A stretch of DNA of 64,000 nt from Oscillospiraceae bacterium (GCA_015067615.1 SVMD01000005.1:1-64000); one strand, 5' to 3'. Counted from the stretch's first letter, positions 8,683 to 15,083 are shown. A program made the numbers and translations. Notes: generated by a model from the letters alone, not told the origin.

Positions 8683-9120
8683 ATGACGGACAAACAATAT
8701 AACGCGCTGGTAAAGCAGATGAGTCCAAAATCACCCCTGGGCAGGGATTGCCTCAACGCCTTCTGGATCGGCGGGCTGATCTGCGTGCTGGGGCAGTTTT
8801 TTATCAATACCTATTCGGCCTGGGGACTTGGGAAGGAGGACGCGGGTACCGCCGCCTCCATGACGCTGGTTGTCCTGTCCGCGCTGCTCACGGGCCTGAG
8901 CCTTTACGACAACATTGCCAAACACGCCGGGGCCGGAACCCTGGTGCCTATCACCGGCTTTGCCAACTCCATCACCGCCCCGGCAGTGGAATTCAAGACC
9001 GAGGGGTTTATTCTGGGCGTCGGTGCGAAGATGTTTACGATAGCAGGGCCTGTTATCGTATATGGGGTTTCTGCAAGTGTAGTATATGGATTCATCTATT
9101 GGATTTGGACAATGATATAA
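8683..9120 (+). CDS. spoVAC: Stage V sporulation protein AC (SpoVAC)
   Basis: Inner-membrane component of the SpoVA channel for dipicolinic acid uptake and release in spores. It has 145 residues, with helices near 24-42, 55-75 and 115-140, and family motifs ALLTGLSLYD, GAGTLVPITGFANS and EGFILGVGAKMF. The start at 8683 has GGGAGGG upstream. The first two thirds match the window's GC-rich codon use. The last 39 codons (from Glu107 at 9001) use AT-richer synonymous codons and recur, diverged, at 10166-10285 and 10852-10971. spoVAD and spoVAE are not adjacent. A TGAACA/CATAATT pair upstream could be a forespore-type promoter, but this is weak. Confidence 0.92.
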   Translation: MTDKQYNALVKQMSPKSPLGRDCLNAFWIGGLICVLGQFFINTYSAWGLGKEDAGTAASMTLVVLSALLTGLSLYDNIAKHAGAGTLVPITGFANSITAPAVEFKTEGFILGVGAKMFTIAGPVIVYGVSASVVYGFIYWIWTMI

Positions 9121-9122
9121 GA

Positions 9123-9158
9123 ACAGCCACGGTGAACATATGATTCACCGTGGCTGTT
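9123..9158. terminator. Bidirectional terminator between spoVAC and cassette gene 1
   Basis: A perfect 14-bp stem ACAGCCACGGTGAA / TTCACCGTGGCTGT between the convergent stop codons of spoVAC and the antisense gene. Confidence 0.8.
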
Positions 9159-9160
9159 TA

Positions 9161-10051
9161 TCAATCAAGGATTGCCATTAGAATGTCCGTATCTGTATTT
9201 CCGCCAGTATGATTAATGCCAAGAAACAAACTGTCGTTTATATCCGGTCTGTCCTCAGGAATATCTTCAGTATTCTTTCCAATTACAGAATACTTTCGTT
9301 TTTTGAAGTAAAACATACTGCTCTCACACCAAAAAAGACCATTTATAGGAACAGAATGGTTAAACCAGGGACTGCTGCGGCGTTTTTTGGCAGGATCTGC
9401 CCAAGGAACATTTTTCAGGTCTTTTGCTGTGGGAAGATGGTCAAATATCTTTCCATAAAGCTGAAAAACGGCCCAATGATCCTTTACGCGAGGTTCAACT
9501 CTGGAAGTATAGGATATCGTATCTGATACTTTCCTAAATACTACATATTTTCCGTTGCATTCTCGGAAGAATTGTTCCGTAAAATTGCTTCGTTCTATGT
9601 AATGCTTATCTGCGGTTTGCAGTTGAATTGCAACCAAATCGCCGGTCTCGAAAATAGGATTTAGATATAACTTAATTGAAATTTTCTTTTTTGTCGGCTG
9701 AGGGGACAGAAGCTTTTTCCGAAATTCTGCCAAGACTTTCTTCCTTTTTTCCAATGTTTTGGCACCGGCTTCTTCCCAAAGCTCCAGACCAAACCCAGAA
9801 TCGATCATCTCAACAGCACGGTTCCTCACCTCATCCGTCAGAATACCATACTTCCACATAAAGTCTGCCAGAGAATAGTAGTAATCGCACCATTCTGCTT
9901 CGTCGGATTCATCGTAGCCGTCTTGACGGATATAGGCGTCAATTTTGGCGAGTGCTGTTTCCACATCATTGTAGAAAAAGGCGGCCTGGTATTCCTTCCT
10001 TAAGTCCTGTGCGGTATCATTTCCATTGATGCTTGCATTCCATGCGCCCAT
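9161..10051 (-). CDS. Cassette gene 1: unrecognised 296-residue protein
   Basis: I do not recognise its function. It starts MGAWN and has ND soon after, like the MGAW...ND start of DUF4259-type proteins; this is a weak resemblance. The N-terminal half (to about 105) is helical and acidic with many aromatic residues; the middle is KR-rich, and the rest looks beta-rich with a YFKKRKY stretch. No signal peptide or membrane helix. ATG at 10051 is chosen because AAAGGAG lies 10 bp before it; a GTG at 10060 overlaps that site. Codon use is AT-rich, unlike its neighbours, suggesting transfer. The gene is convergent with spoVAC and has its own promoter. Confidence 0.7.
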   Translation of the reverse strand: MGAWNASINGNDTAQDLRKEYQAAFFYNDVETALAKIDAYIRQDGYDESDEAEWCDYYYSLADFMWKYGILTDEVRNRAVEMIDSGFGLELWEEAGAKTLEKRKKVLAEFRKKLLSPQPTKKKISIKLYLNPIFETGDLVAIQLQTADKHYIERSNFTEQFFRECNGKYVVFRKVSDTISYTSRVEPRVKDHWAVFQLYGKIFDHLPTAKDLKNVPWADPAKKRRSSPWFNHSVPINGLFWCESSMFYFKKRKYSVIGKNTEDIPEDRPDINDSLFLGINHTGGNTDTDILMAILD

Positions 10052-10074
10052 GAAATTCACACTCCTTTTGTTTT

Positions 10075-10103
10075 ATGCTATCACACAGCTGCTTTAATGT
10101 AAA
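10075..10103 (-). promoter_or_regulatory. Promoter of cassette gene 1
   Basis: On the minus strand, TTTACA, 17-bp spacer, TAGCAT, about 20 bp before the start codon. The -35, spacing and flanking bases match the promoter of cassette gene 2. Confidence 0.65.
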
Positions 10104-10118
10104 TGTTTTTTCAGAATT

Positions 10119-10153
10119 GGGTCCTAACGGAACACGAATATGCGGGTCCTAAC
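10119..10153. repeat. 25-bp imperfect direct repeat at the cassette 1/2 boundary
   Basis: GGGTCCTAAC occurs at 10119-10128 and 10144-10153, a 25-bp period, followed by GGAACAC and GGACAC respectively. The box GTGTCCTA at 10830-10837, before the third spoVAC tail, is the single equivalent there. It may mark the recombination end of the cassette. Confidence 0.55.
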
Positions 10154-10165
10154 TGGACACACGCA

Positions 10166-10285
10166 GAGGGTTTTGTTTTAGGTGTAGGAGCAAATATGTT
10201 TAAAATCGCAGGACCTGTGATTATGTACGGCACGGTGGCGAGTGTGATTTATGGAATAATTTATTGGATAACTACTTTATTTTAA
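10166..10285 (+). pseudogene. Displaced spoVAC 3' end, copy B
   Basis: 39 codons and a stop encoding EGFVLGVGANMFKIAGPV and onward to the SpoVAC C terminus, the same length as the ends at 9001 and 10852. It matches the copy C peptide at 28 of 39 positions by eye. Codons are AT-rich. There is no start codon with a ribosome site, so it is presumably untranslated. A terminator follows at once, as after the other two ends. Confidence 0.85.
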
Positions 10286-10288
10286 CAC

Positions 10289-10316
10289 AAAAGGCTTGCC
10301 GATTGGCAAGCCTTTT
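10289..10316. terminator. Bidirectional terminator after spoVAC tail B
   Basis: AAAAGGCTTGCC / GGCAAGCCTTTT with a 4-nt loop, located between tail B and the stop of cassette gene 2. Confidence 0.85.
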
Positions 10317-10317
10317 C

Positions 10318-10761
10318 TTATAGCAAATCATAAGTTTTGAGTTTGATATTTTTGCTTTTTAGGTAGTCTATAAATAAAGTTTTCTTTTGGCGTTGTTCTT
10401 TAATAAAGCAATGCATTGAATATTTATTATTTGCGGTTTTAACGAGAATATCAAATGATCCGTCCGCATTATGAACATCAATTCTTTGAATATCTTTAAC
10501 CGGAATAGAAACAATCTCTTTCTTATGTAGAATTAAAATATCGTCAATAATTTCAACAGCAACACCGGTTTCTCTTTTGGTTTTTACGAACATAAGAAAG
10601 AAAACAATTGCACAGATTGATGACACGATAATAAAAGTCAGCGAAATCGTTTCTAACCACCAGACAGAAAAAACAGCAATATTAACACAAAAAACAATAG
10701 ATAGAGAGAACCAAAACCAAGCCCAGTATTCAGAATAATAAGCTTCAAATTGTTTTTTCAT
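10318..10761 (-). CDS. Cassette gene 2: two-helix membrane protein with PH-like C-terminal domain
   Basis: A 147-residue protein of unknown function. Two hydrophobic helices at about 13-35 and 38-60 are followed by a mostly beta cytosolic domain of about 85 residues, the layout of small bacterial PH-like membrane proteins (inference). It is strongly AT-rich, unlike the flanking chromosome. ATG at 10761 is chosen because GAGGTGG lies just upstream; the longer frame runs back through its own promoter and the neighbouring spoVAC tail. It is convergent with spoVAC tail B and shares its terminator. Confidence 0.75.
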   Translation of the reverse strand: MKKQFEAYYSEYWAWFWFSLSIVFCVNIAVFSVWWLETISLTFIIVSSICAIVFFLMFVKTKRETGVAVEIIDDILILHKKEIVSIPVKDIQRIDVHNADGSFDILVKTANNKYSMHCFIKEQRQKKTLFIDYLKSKNIKLKTYDLL

Positions 10762-10783
10762 ATATTCCACCTCATTTAATTTC

Positions 10784-10812
10784 ATTATACCACACCGACG
10801 ATTTACTGTAAA
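10784..10812 (-). promoter_or_regulatory. Promoter of cassette gene 2
   Basis: On the minus strand, TTTACA, exactly 17 bp, TATAAT, 22 bp before the start codon. It is nearly consensus and is positioned like the promoter of cassette gene 1. Confidence 0.8.
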
Positions 10813-10851
10813 TATTTTTGCAAATGACTGTGTCCTATATTGACAGCAGCA

Positions 10852-10971
10852 GAGGTGGTTATTCTGGGCGTCGGCGCGAAGATGTTTACCATCGCCGGCC
10901 CGGTGATTGTGTATGGCGTGAGCGCCAGTGTGGTCTACGGACTGATCTATTGGATCACCACATTGCTTTAA
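10852..10971 (+). pseudogene. Displaced spoVAC 3' end, copy C (probable original end)
   Basis: 39 codons and a stop. The peptide matches the end of the intact gene at 33 of 39 positions, but most differences in DNA are synonymous. Its GC-rich codons fit the front two thirds of spoVAC and the chromosome, so this is probably the native 3' end pushed downstream by the cassettes. The first codons read GAG GTG GTT rather than GAG GGN TTT, as if the junction was imprecise. No start codon. Confidence 0.85.
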
Positions 10972-11000
10972 GGAACGGACTTTGCGCCGTTCCTTTTTTA
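10972..11000 (+). terminator. Terminator after spoVAC tail C
   Basis: GGAACGG / CCGTTCC stem with an 8-nt loop followed by six T residues, directly after the stop codon of the displaced end. It was presumably the native spoVAC terminator. Confidence 0.8.
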
Positions 11001-11086
11001 TTTTCAGCAAAACCGGAAATGCTTTTTCTCCATAACTGTGGTATGATCTGGGTGTAGCTACGAATCAGGAAGAAAGGAGGGGGAAA

Positions 11087-12361
11087 TTGGATAACCGGGC
11101 AATTATTCAGAAAAGCCTCGACTACATCGAGGAGAACCTGAAAACAGAATTGACCGCCGCGGAGCTGGCCCGGATGGCCCACATCTCGCTGTATCATTAT
11201 TACCGGCTTTTTCAGCAGGCTACCGGATTTCCGGTGATGCAGTACATTCTGCGCCGCAGACTCCTTCACGGCATCTATGCCATGAAGCAGGGCAGCACCA
11301 AAACCGATGCGGCACTTGCCTTTGGCTTCGATACCTACGCCGGATTTTACAGGGCATTCTGCCGGGAGTTCGGGGCGACACCCTCCGCGTTTTTGCAGTC
11401 CTGCCGGGCCAGGCGGCCTTACAGGATCGACCTTATGAAGGAGGAGCATATGCATGTATCCCATAAAACCGCTGCCCGGATTCTGAAGCACTGGAATCTG
11501 GAGGGCGAAACCATTACCGATATTTACTACGAGGGCACCGGAAACCAAAACCACAACGCCTGCTATGTGGGCAATGACTATGTTTTAAAGTATACCACGA
11601 ATTTGGGAAAGCTTCGGAAAAACGGGGAACTGGCCAAAGCATTGGAAGACGTGGGTCTGCTGTCCGCTACTCCGGTTCCAACTGCCGATGGGGAAAGTTA
11701 TGTCCAGGATGGAGAGCTTTCCTTCTGCCTGACCCGCCGCCTGCCGGGAACACAGTTGATTTCCCGGCAATTGGGCAGGGGGGACGGCCGCTTTGTGGGA
11801 GAGATCATTGGCCAGCTGCACCTGGCGCTGAGGGAGATCGACGGCTGCGTCAGTGAAGCGGACCTGCTGGGTACCGTCCGGGACTGGGCACTGCCGAAAG
11901 CAAAGCAGGCCCTGGGACTGTCGGAGGGGTTCTGCAAAGCCTATCTGGACACCTTCACCGACCTGTATCCCCGGCTGCCCCGGCAGATCATCCACCGGGA
12001 CCCAAATCCCGGAAATATCATCCGTTCGGAGGATCGGTGGGGATTCATCGATTTTGACCTGGCGGAGCGGAATGTGCGGATCTACGATCCCTGCTATGGG
12101 GCCACTGCGGTACTGTCCGAGACATTTGGGCAGAATGACGCGCTTTGGCTGGAGCTTTACCGGGATATATTCCGGGGCTATGACAGCGTGGCCAAGCTGA
12201 CGGAGGAAGAGCGGAAGGCTGTGCCCTATGTGATCCTGGCCAACCAGTTTGTATGTGTGGCCTGGTTCGCGGAGCAGGAGAAATACGCGGAGATTTTGGA
12301 GACAAATAAGCGGATGACCCTGTGGCTGATCCATAATTTTGAAGAGTTGAAGAATATCTGA
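11087..12361 (+). CDS. AraC-type HTH fused to an aminoglycoside-phosphotransferase-like kinase
   Basis: A 424-residue fusion. Residues 1-110 carry two AraC/XylS helix-turn-helix motifs (TAAELARMAHISLYHYYRLF; ALAFGFDTYAGFYRAFCREF). From about 120 there is an APH-family kinase fold: the catalytic loop is HRDPNPGN (His303, Asp305) and the metal-binding loop is GFIDFDLAERN. Starts at TTG 11087 behind a very strong AGAAAGGAGGGG. AraC proteins normally carry a small-molecule sensing domain; here it is replaced by a kinase fold that could bind or phosphorylate an aminoglycoside- or choline-like ligand. Monocistronic. Resistance cannot be inferred. Confidence 0.82.
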   Translation: MDNRAIIQKSLDYIEENLKTELTAAELARMAHISLYHYYRLFQQATGFPVMQYILRRRLLHGIYAMKQGSTKTDAALAFGFDTYAGFYRAFCREFGATPSAFLQSCRARRPYRIDLMKEEHMHVSHKTAARILKHWNLEGETITDIYYEGTGNQNHNACYVGNDYVLKYTTNLGKLRKNGELAKALEDVGLLSATPVPTADGESYVQDGELSFCLTRRLPGTQLISRQLGRGDGRFVGEIIGQLHLALREIDGCVSEADLLGTVRDWALPKAKQALGLSEGFCKAYLDTFTDLYPRLPRQIIHRDPNPGNIIRSEDRWGFIDFDLAERNVRIYDPCYGATAVLSETFGQNDALWLELYRDIFRGYDSVAKLTEEERKAVPYVILANQFVCVAWFAEQEKYAEILETNKRMTLWLIHNFEELKNI

Positions 12362-12362
12362 C

Positions 12363-12398
12363 AAAAAGCGCGCCGGGAGAAATCCCGGCGCGCTTTTC
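12363..12398 (+). terminator. Terminator after the AraC-kinase gene
   Basis: AAAAGCGCGCCGGG / CCCGGCGCGCTTTT with a 6-nt loop, starting at the stop codon. It is symmetrical, so it may work both ways. Confidence 0.85.
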
Positions 12399-12422
12399 CA
12401 ATATGCAGGCGTGGTGTTACAG

Positions 12423-12624
12423 TGAATTATCGTTTAGCGTAGGAATTCCATACGCTTTTGTAGGGCGGGCTCATGAGCCCGCCGACGCACCAATTGGATT
12501 GAGCACTGAGTTTTTTGCGGAAATCCTACGTTTTACACCAAGCCAACCTGGGCAAAAATCGTCACCTGGTCGGCGGGGTCATGACCCCGCCCTACGAAAT
12601 GGTGCTGCTATAAACGATAATTTA
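12423..12624. repeat. MITE-like element, copy 3
   Basis: A 202-bp element with left end TGAATTATCGTTTAGCG and right end complementary to TAAATTATCGTTTATAGC. The interior is of a third type, with large palindromes GTAGGGCGGGCTC/GAGCCCGCC near 12460-12485 and GGCGGGGTC/GACCCCGCCCTAC near 12573-12596. The latter type also occurs alone at 57612-57684. The right end overlaps the stop codon (12622-12624) of the anti-sigma-like gene. Confidence 0.75.
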
Positions 12625-13428
12625 CCGATTCAGGTCAATGATCTCTTTGGCATAGCCAATCATAGCATCGGGCGTTTCATAATAGCCGTCCATAGAGAAT
12701 ACAACGCCGTTGTCCCAGTCCACCCAGGTCACGGACCACCGGGGCAGATCCTGGAGGGTGATGCCGATCTGTGCTGTGTAAATGGTTAGTCCCTCGTATT
12801 CCTGGGAGGTGATCTCCACCACCGGGTGGTTTGCCAGGGTGTAATCTCCGGCGGTGTAGACATCCTTTTCATCGAAGCCGAACTGCCGCCGCCAGACCTC
12901 ATTATCAGTGGGACCGTAGGTCAGATCTGCGCCCAGTTCTACATTGCACAGCTCTTCTGCACCGTCGGGCATGACAAGAGGGACTTTTGCCGTATAGCCG
13001 TACAGGCTGGAAAAGTACAGATAATCGGGCCAGATCCAGGCGTACCACAGGGGAACCTCCCGGGTGGTCAGATTGTTCCGGTCAAAATCGATGATGGGAT
13101 GCCCTCCCAGCGTCTCCGGCAGGGTGATATCCAGGCTTTTCGCGGCCTTCATGGTCTGGTTGTCGTGGAGGCCAAATTCATCCGTGGGATCAAAGTGCAG
13201 TCCGGGGATAAAACTCCACCAGTTGCCGTTATACAGGTGGTACTCCGGCACCGTGACGGACATACAGCCTGCCAGCAGTACCACCAGCATCATGGCGATG
13301 GCCAGCCGCTTCCTGCGGAGGGGCCGGGGGCGGCGGGACTTTTCCTGAATGCGGATTTCCACAGCGGAAAAATCACTGTGATTTTCCGGCAGGGCGCCGG
13401 CAGCGTTCTGCAATTTCTTTTCGATCAT
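12622..13428 (-). CDS. Probable anti-sigma factor, single-pass membrane protein
   Basis: 268 residues: a cytosolic basic N terminus (about 1-40), one membrane helix (about 41-60), and an extracytoplasmic domain of about 200 residues with no family I can name. Its start overlaps the stop of the ECF sigma gene by 4 bp (ATGA), the usual layout of a sigma/anti-sigma pair, and this is the main evidence for the call. The LLAGC in the helix looks like a lipobox, but lies too far from the N terminus. The stop codon falls inside the terminal repeat of a MITE-like element, so the last residues may have been altered by that insertion. Confidence 0.65.
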   Translation of the reverse strand: MIEKKLQNAAGALPENHSDFSAVEIRIQEKSRRPRPLRRKRLAIAMMLVVLLAGCMSVTVPEYHLYNGNWWSFIPGLHFDPTDEFGLHDNQTMKAAKSLDITLPETLGGHPIIDFDRNNLTTREVPLWYAWIWPDYLYFSSLYGYTAKVPLVMPDGAEELCNVELGADLTYGPTDNEVWRRQFGFDEKDVYTAGDYTLANHPVVEITSQEYEGLTIYTAQIGITLQDLPRWSVTWVDWDNGVVFSMDGYYETPDAMIGYAKEIIDLNR

Positions 13429-13883
13429 AGCGTTACCTCCATTTCTTCACGCAGTTTCCGGATGGCCCGTTCATAGCGCTTCTTGGCGGCGTGAACGGTG
13501 GTGCCGGTGATTTTGGCGATCTCGGCGTGGGTGAAGCCGCCGATGAATTTTAAGGACACGATCATCTGCTCGTCCCGGGACAGGGGAGAGATCAATTCTA
13601 AAAACTCCCAGTTTTCTCCCGGCGGGGCGGCGATCACCGGGGGCAGCTCCAGCTCCCGGGTGCGCCAGCGCAGAATGTCCATGCACAGGTTTTTTGCAAC
13701 TTTGAACAGCCAGGCCTTTTCCTTGCCCGGGGTGGGGCAGGAAAATTTGCCCGTGAGAAGCTTTACAAAGGTCTCCTGCAGCACATCCTCCGCCTGTTCC
13801 GGGCTGCGCAGCAGGGACAGGGCGAAGCGGTAGATGCCGGTGCGGTACAGTTCATACCATTGCCGGACCAGCTGTGGGTTCAT
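13425..13883 (-). CDS. ECF-family RNA polymerase sigma factor
   Basis: A 152-residue sigma-70 family protein of the extracytoplasmic-function type. Region 2 is in the first about 70 residues (YRFALSLLRSPEQAEDVLQE) and region 4 is at about 105-150 (LSRDEQMIVSLKFIGGFTHA, then the KKRYERAIRKLREEM recognition helix). Start at 13883 has AAAGGAG 8 bp upstream; an alternative ATG 6 bp earlier is too close to that site. It is translationally coupled to the downstream membrane protein that probably restrains it, and divergent from the chromate-transporter genes. Confidence 0.9.
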   Translation of the reverse strand: MNPQLVRQWYELYRTGIYRFALSLLRSPEQAEDVLQETFVKLLTGKFSCPTPGKEKAWLFKVAKNLCMDILRWRTRELELPPVIAAPPGENWEFLELISPLSRDEQMIVSLKFIGGFTHAEIAKITGTTVHAAKKRYERAIRKLREEMEVTL

Positions 13884-13938
13884 GGCCATCACTCCTTTCA
13901 TCCAATAAACGTTTACCCAAACCAAAAGGCGACAGCTA

Positions 13939-13967
13939 TGGACAAAAAATATTTTATATAGTATAAT
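13939..13967 (+). promoter_or_regulatory. Promoter of the chromate-transporter pair
   Basis: TGGACA, 17-bp spacer, TATAAT, 26 bp before the start codon. Confidence 0.65.
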
Positions 13968-13993
13968 GCACGAAATGAAAGGAGGGAAGAGGT

Positions 13994-14551
13994 ATGAAAA
14001 AAGCAAGCCTGCTGTGGCAGGTGTTTCTTACCTTTTTTAAAATCGGCGCCTTTACCTTCGGCGGCGGTTATGCCATGGTTCCCCTGATCCAGCGGGAAGC
14101 ATCGGAAAAGCACGGCTGGGTCAGTGACGAGGATATTCTGGACATCGTGGCCATTGCCGAGTCCACCCCCGGCCCCATCGCCATCAATTCGGCTACCTTC
14201 GTGGGCTACCGGGCCTGCGGCATCCCGGGTTCCGTCTGCGCTACCCTGGGTGTAGTGCTGCCCAGCTTCCTCATCATTCTGACTATTTCCGGCATCCTCC
14301 GGGAATTTCAGGAGAATGTGTATGTCCAGTATGCCTTCCGGGGCATCCGCTGCGGCGTCCTGGCCCTGATTCTGAAGGCCATGTGGGGCATGTACAAAAA
14401 GTGCAAAAAGAATATCCCCGCCTATATCGTCATGGTGGCGGCCTTTGTTCTGGTGGCCTTTGTGAAGGTCCCGGTGTTCTGGGTCATTGCCGGCTGTGCC
14501 GTGTTTGGCATTGTGACGTTCTACGCCATGGAGAAGGAGGGTAAGAAATGA
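13994..14551 (+). CDS. Chromate transporter, half-size subunit 1
   Basis: A 185-residue integral membrane protein of the CHR family (short-chain type), predicted to form a heterodimer with the next gene. The diagnostic FGGGYAMVPLIQRE lies near residues 18-32 and the STPGPIAINSATFVG motif near 54-68, with five to six hydrophobic helices. Full-length ChrA proteins contain two such halves; here they are separate genes overlapping by 4 bp. Whether the substrate is chromate or another anion such as sulfate is not shown by sequence. An AAAGGAGGG ribosome site precedes the ATG. Confidence 0.9.
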   Translation: MKKASLLWQVFLTFFKIGAFTFGGGYAMVPLIQREASEKHGWVSDEDILDIVAIAESTPGPIAINSATFVGYRACGIPGSVCATLGVVLPSFLIILTISGILREFQENVYVQYAFRGIRCGVLALILKAMWGMYKKCKKNIPAYIVMVAAFVLVAFVKVPVFWVIAGCAVFGIVTFYAMEKEGKK

Positions 14552-15081
14552 TCTATCTGGAACTGTTCTGGACCTTCTTCACCATCGGTGCCTTTACCTT
14601 CGGCGGCGGCTACGCCATGCTGCCCCTGATCCAGATCGAGGTGGTGAACAAGGGATGGCTTGCCAATGAGGCTGTGGTCAACTTTATCGCCGTCTCCGAG
14701 TCCACCCCCGGCCCCTTCGCCATCAACATGGCTACCTATGTGGGCAGCGAGATGGGCGGCGTCCTGGGTGCTGCCTGCGCTACTCTGGGCGTGGTGATGC
14801 CGTCCTTTATCATCATTCTGATCGTTGCCAAGTGCTACGACCGGTTCAAAAAGAGCAAGCTGGTGAAGGGTGCCATGTCCGGACTGAAGCCTGCGGTCAT
14901 CGGCATGATCGGCACCGCGGTGCTTTCCATCGGCAAGACCGTATTTGTCCAGCCGGGACTGCTGTTCTCTGCCGTGCTGTTCGGCGTGATGGCTGTGCTG
15001 GCTTTCCGGAAGGTACACCCCATTATCATCATCTGCATCTCCGCCGCTGCCGGTATTCTGGCCGGAATTCTGGGAATTTGA
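14548..15081 (+). CDS. Chromate transporter, half-size subunit 2
   Basis: The 177-residue partner half of the CHR-family exporter. It repeats the motifs of subunit 1 in slightly diverged form: FGGGYAMLPLIQIE and STPGPFAINMATYVG. The two halves are presumably paralogues from a tandem duplication. The start overlaps the upstream stop (ATGA), with AGAAGGAGGG inside the end of subunit 1, indicating translational coupling. A terminator follows immediately. Confidence 0.9.
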   Translation: MIYLELFWTFFTIGAFTFGGGYAMLPLIQIEVVNKGWLANEAVVNFIAVSESTPGPFAINMATYVGSEMGGVLGAACATLGVVMPSFIIILIVAKCYDRFKKSKLVKGAMSGLKPAVIGMIGTAVLSIGKTVFVQPGLLFSAVLFGVMAVLAFRKVHPIIIICISAAAGILAGILGI

Positions 15082-15083
15082 TC

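Larger units (their letters stand above)
9001..10165. mobile_element. Putative spoVAC-tail cassette 1
   Basis: A 1165-bp unit inferred from repeated boundaries. In order it holds a 39-codon spoVAC 3' end (9001-9120), a bidirectional hairpin terminator, one antisense cargo gene, a TTTACA/TAGCAT promoter for that gene, and a boundary box GGGTCCTAAC just before the next spoVAC tail. There is no recombinase inside. It is AT-rich compared with the flanking genes. Inference: it entered at the GAGG of codon 107 and supplied a replacement 3' end, leaving spoVAC intact. Confidence 0.5.
10166..10851. mobile_element. Putative spoVAC-tail cassette 2
   Basis: A 686-bp unit with the same order as cassette 1: spoVAC tail, terminator, one antisense gene, TTTACA/TATAAT promoter, TGTCCTA box, then the next spoVAC tail. 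The cargo is unrelated to that of cassette 1, but about 70 bp at the right end align with cassette 1, including TGTAAAT, a T tract and GTCCTA. Confidence 0.5.

Noticed and set aside
10103..10285. Short + strand gene starting at ATG 10103
   Set aside because: No ribosome site; the first codons are cassette boundary DNA and the rest is the displaced spoVAC end.
8683..11000. Polymorphic-toxin type array with orphan C-terminal modules and immunity genes
   Set aside because: The layout is similar, but the repeated tails here are conserved and encode a SpoVAC membrane segment, not variable toxins; the cargo is antisense and the parent gene is no exported toxin.
11087..12361. Aminoglycoside resistance gene
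   Set aside because: The kinase fold is shared by many small-molecule kinases, and fusion to an AraC regulator argues for a sensing role; no resistance can be claimed.
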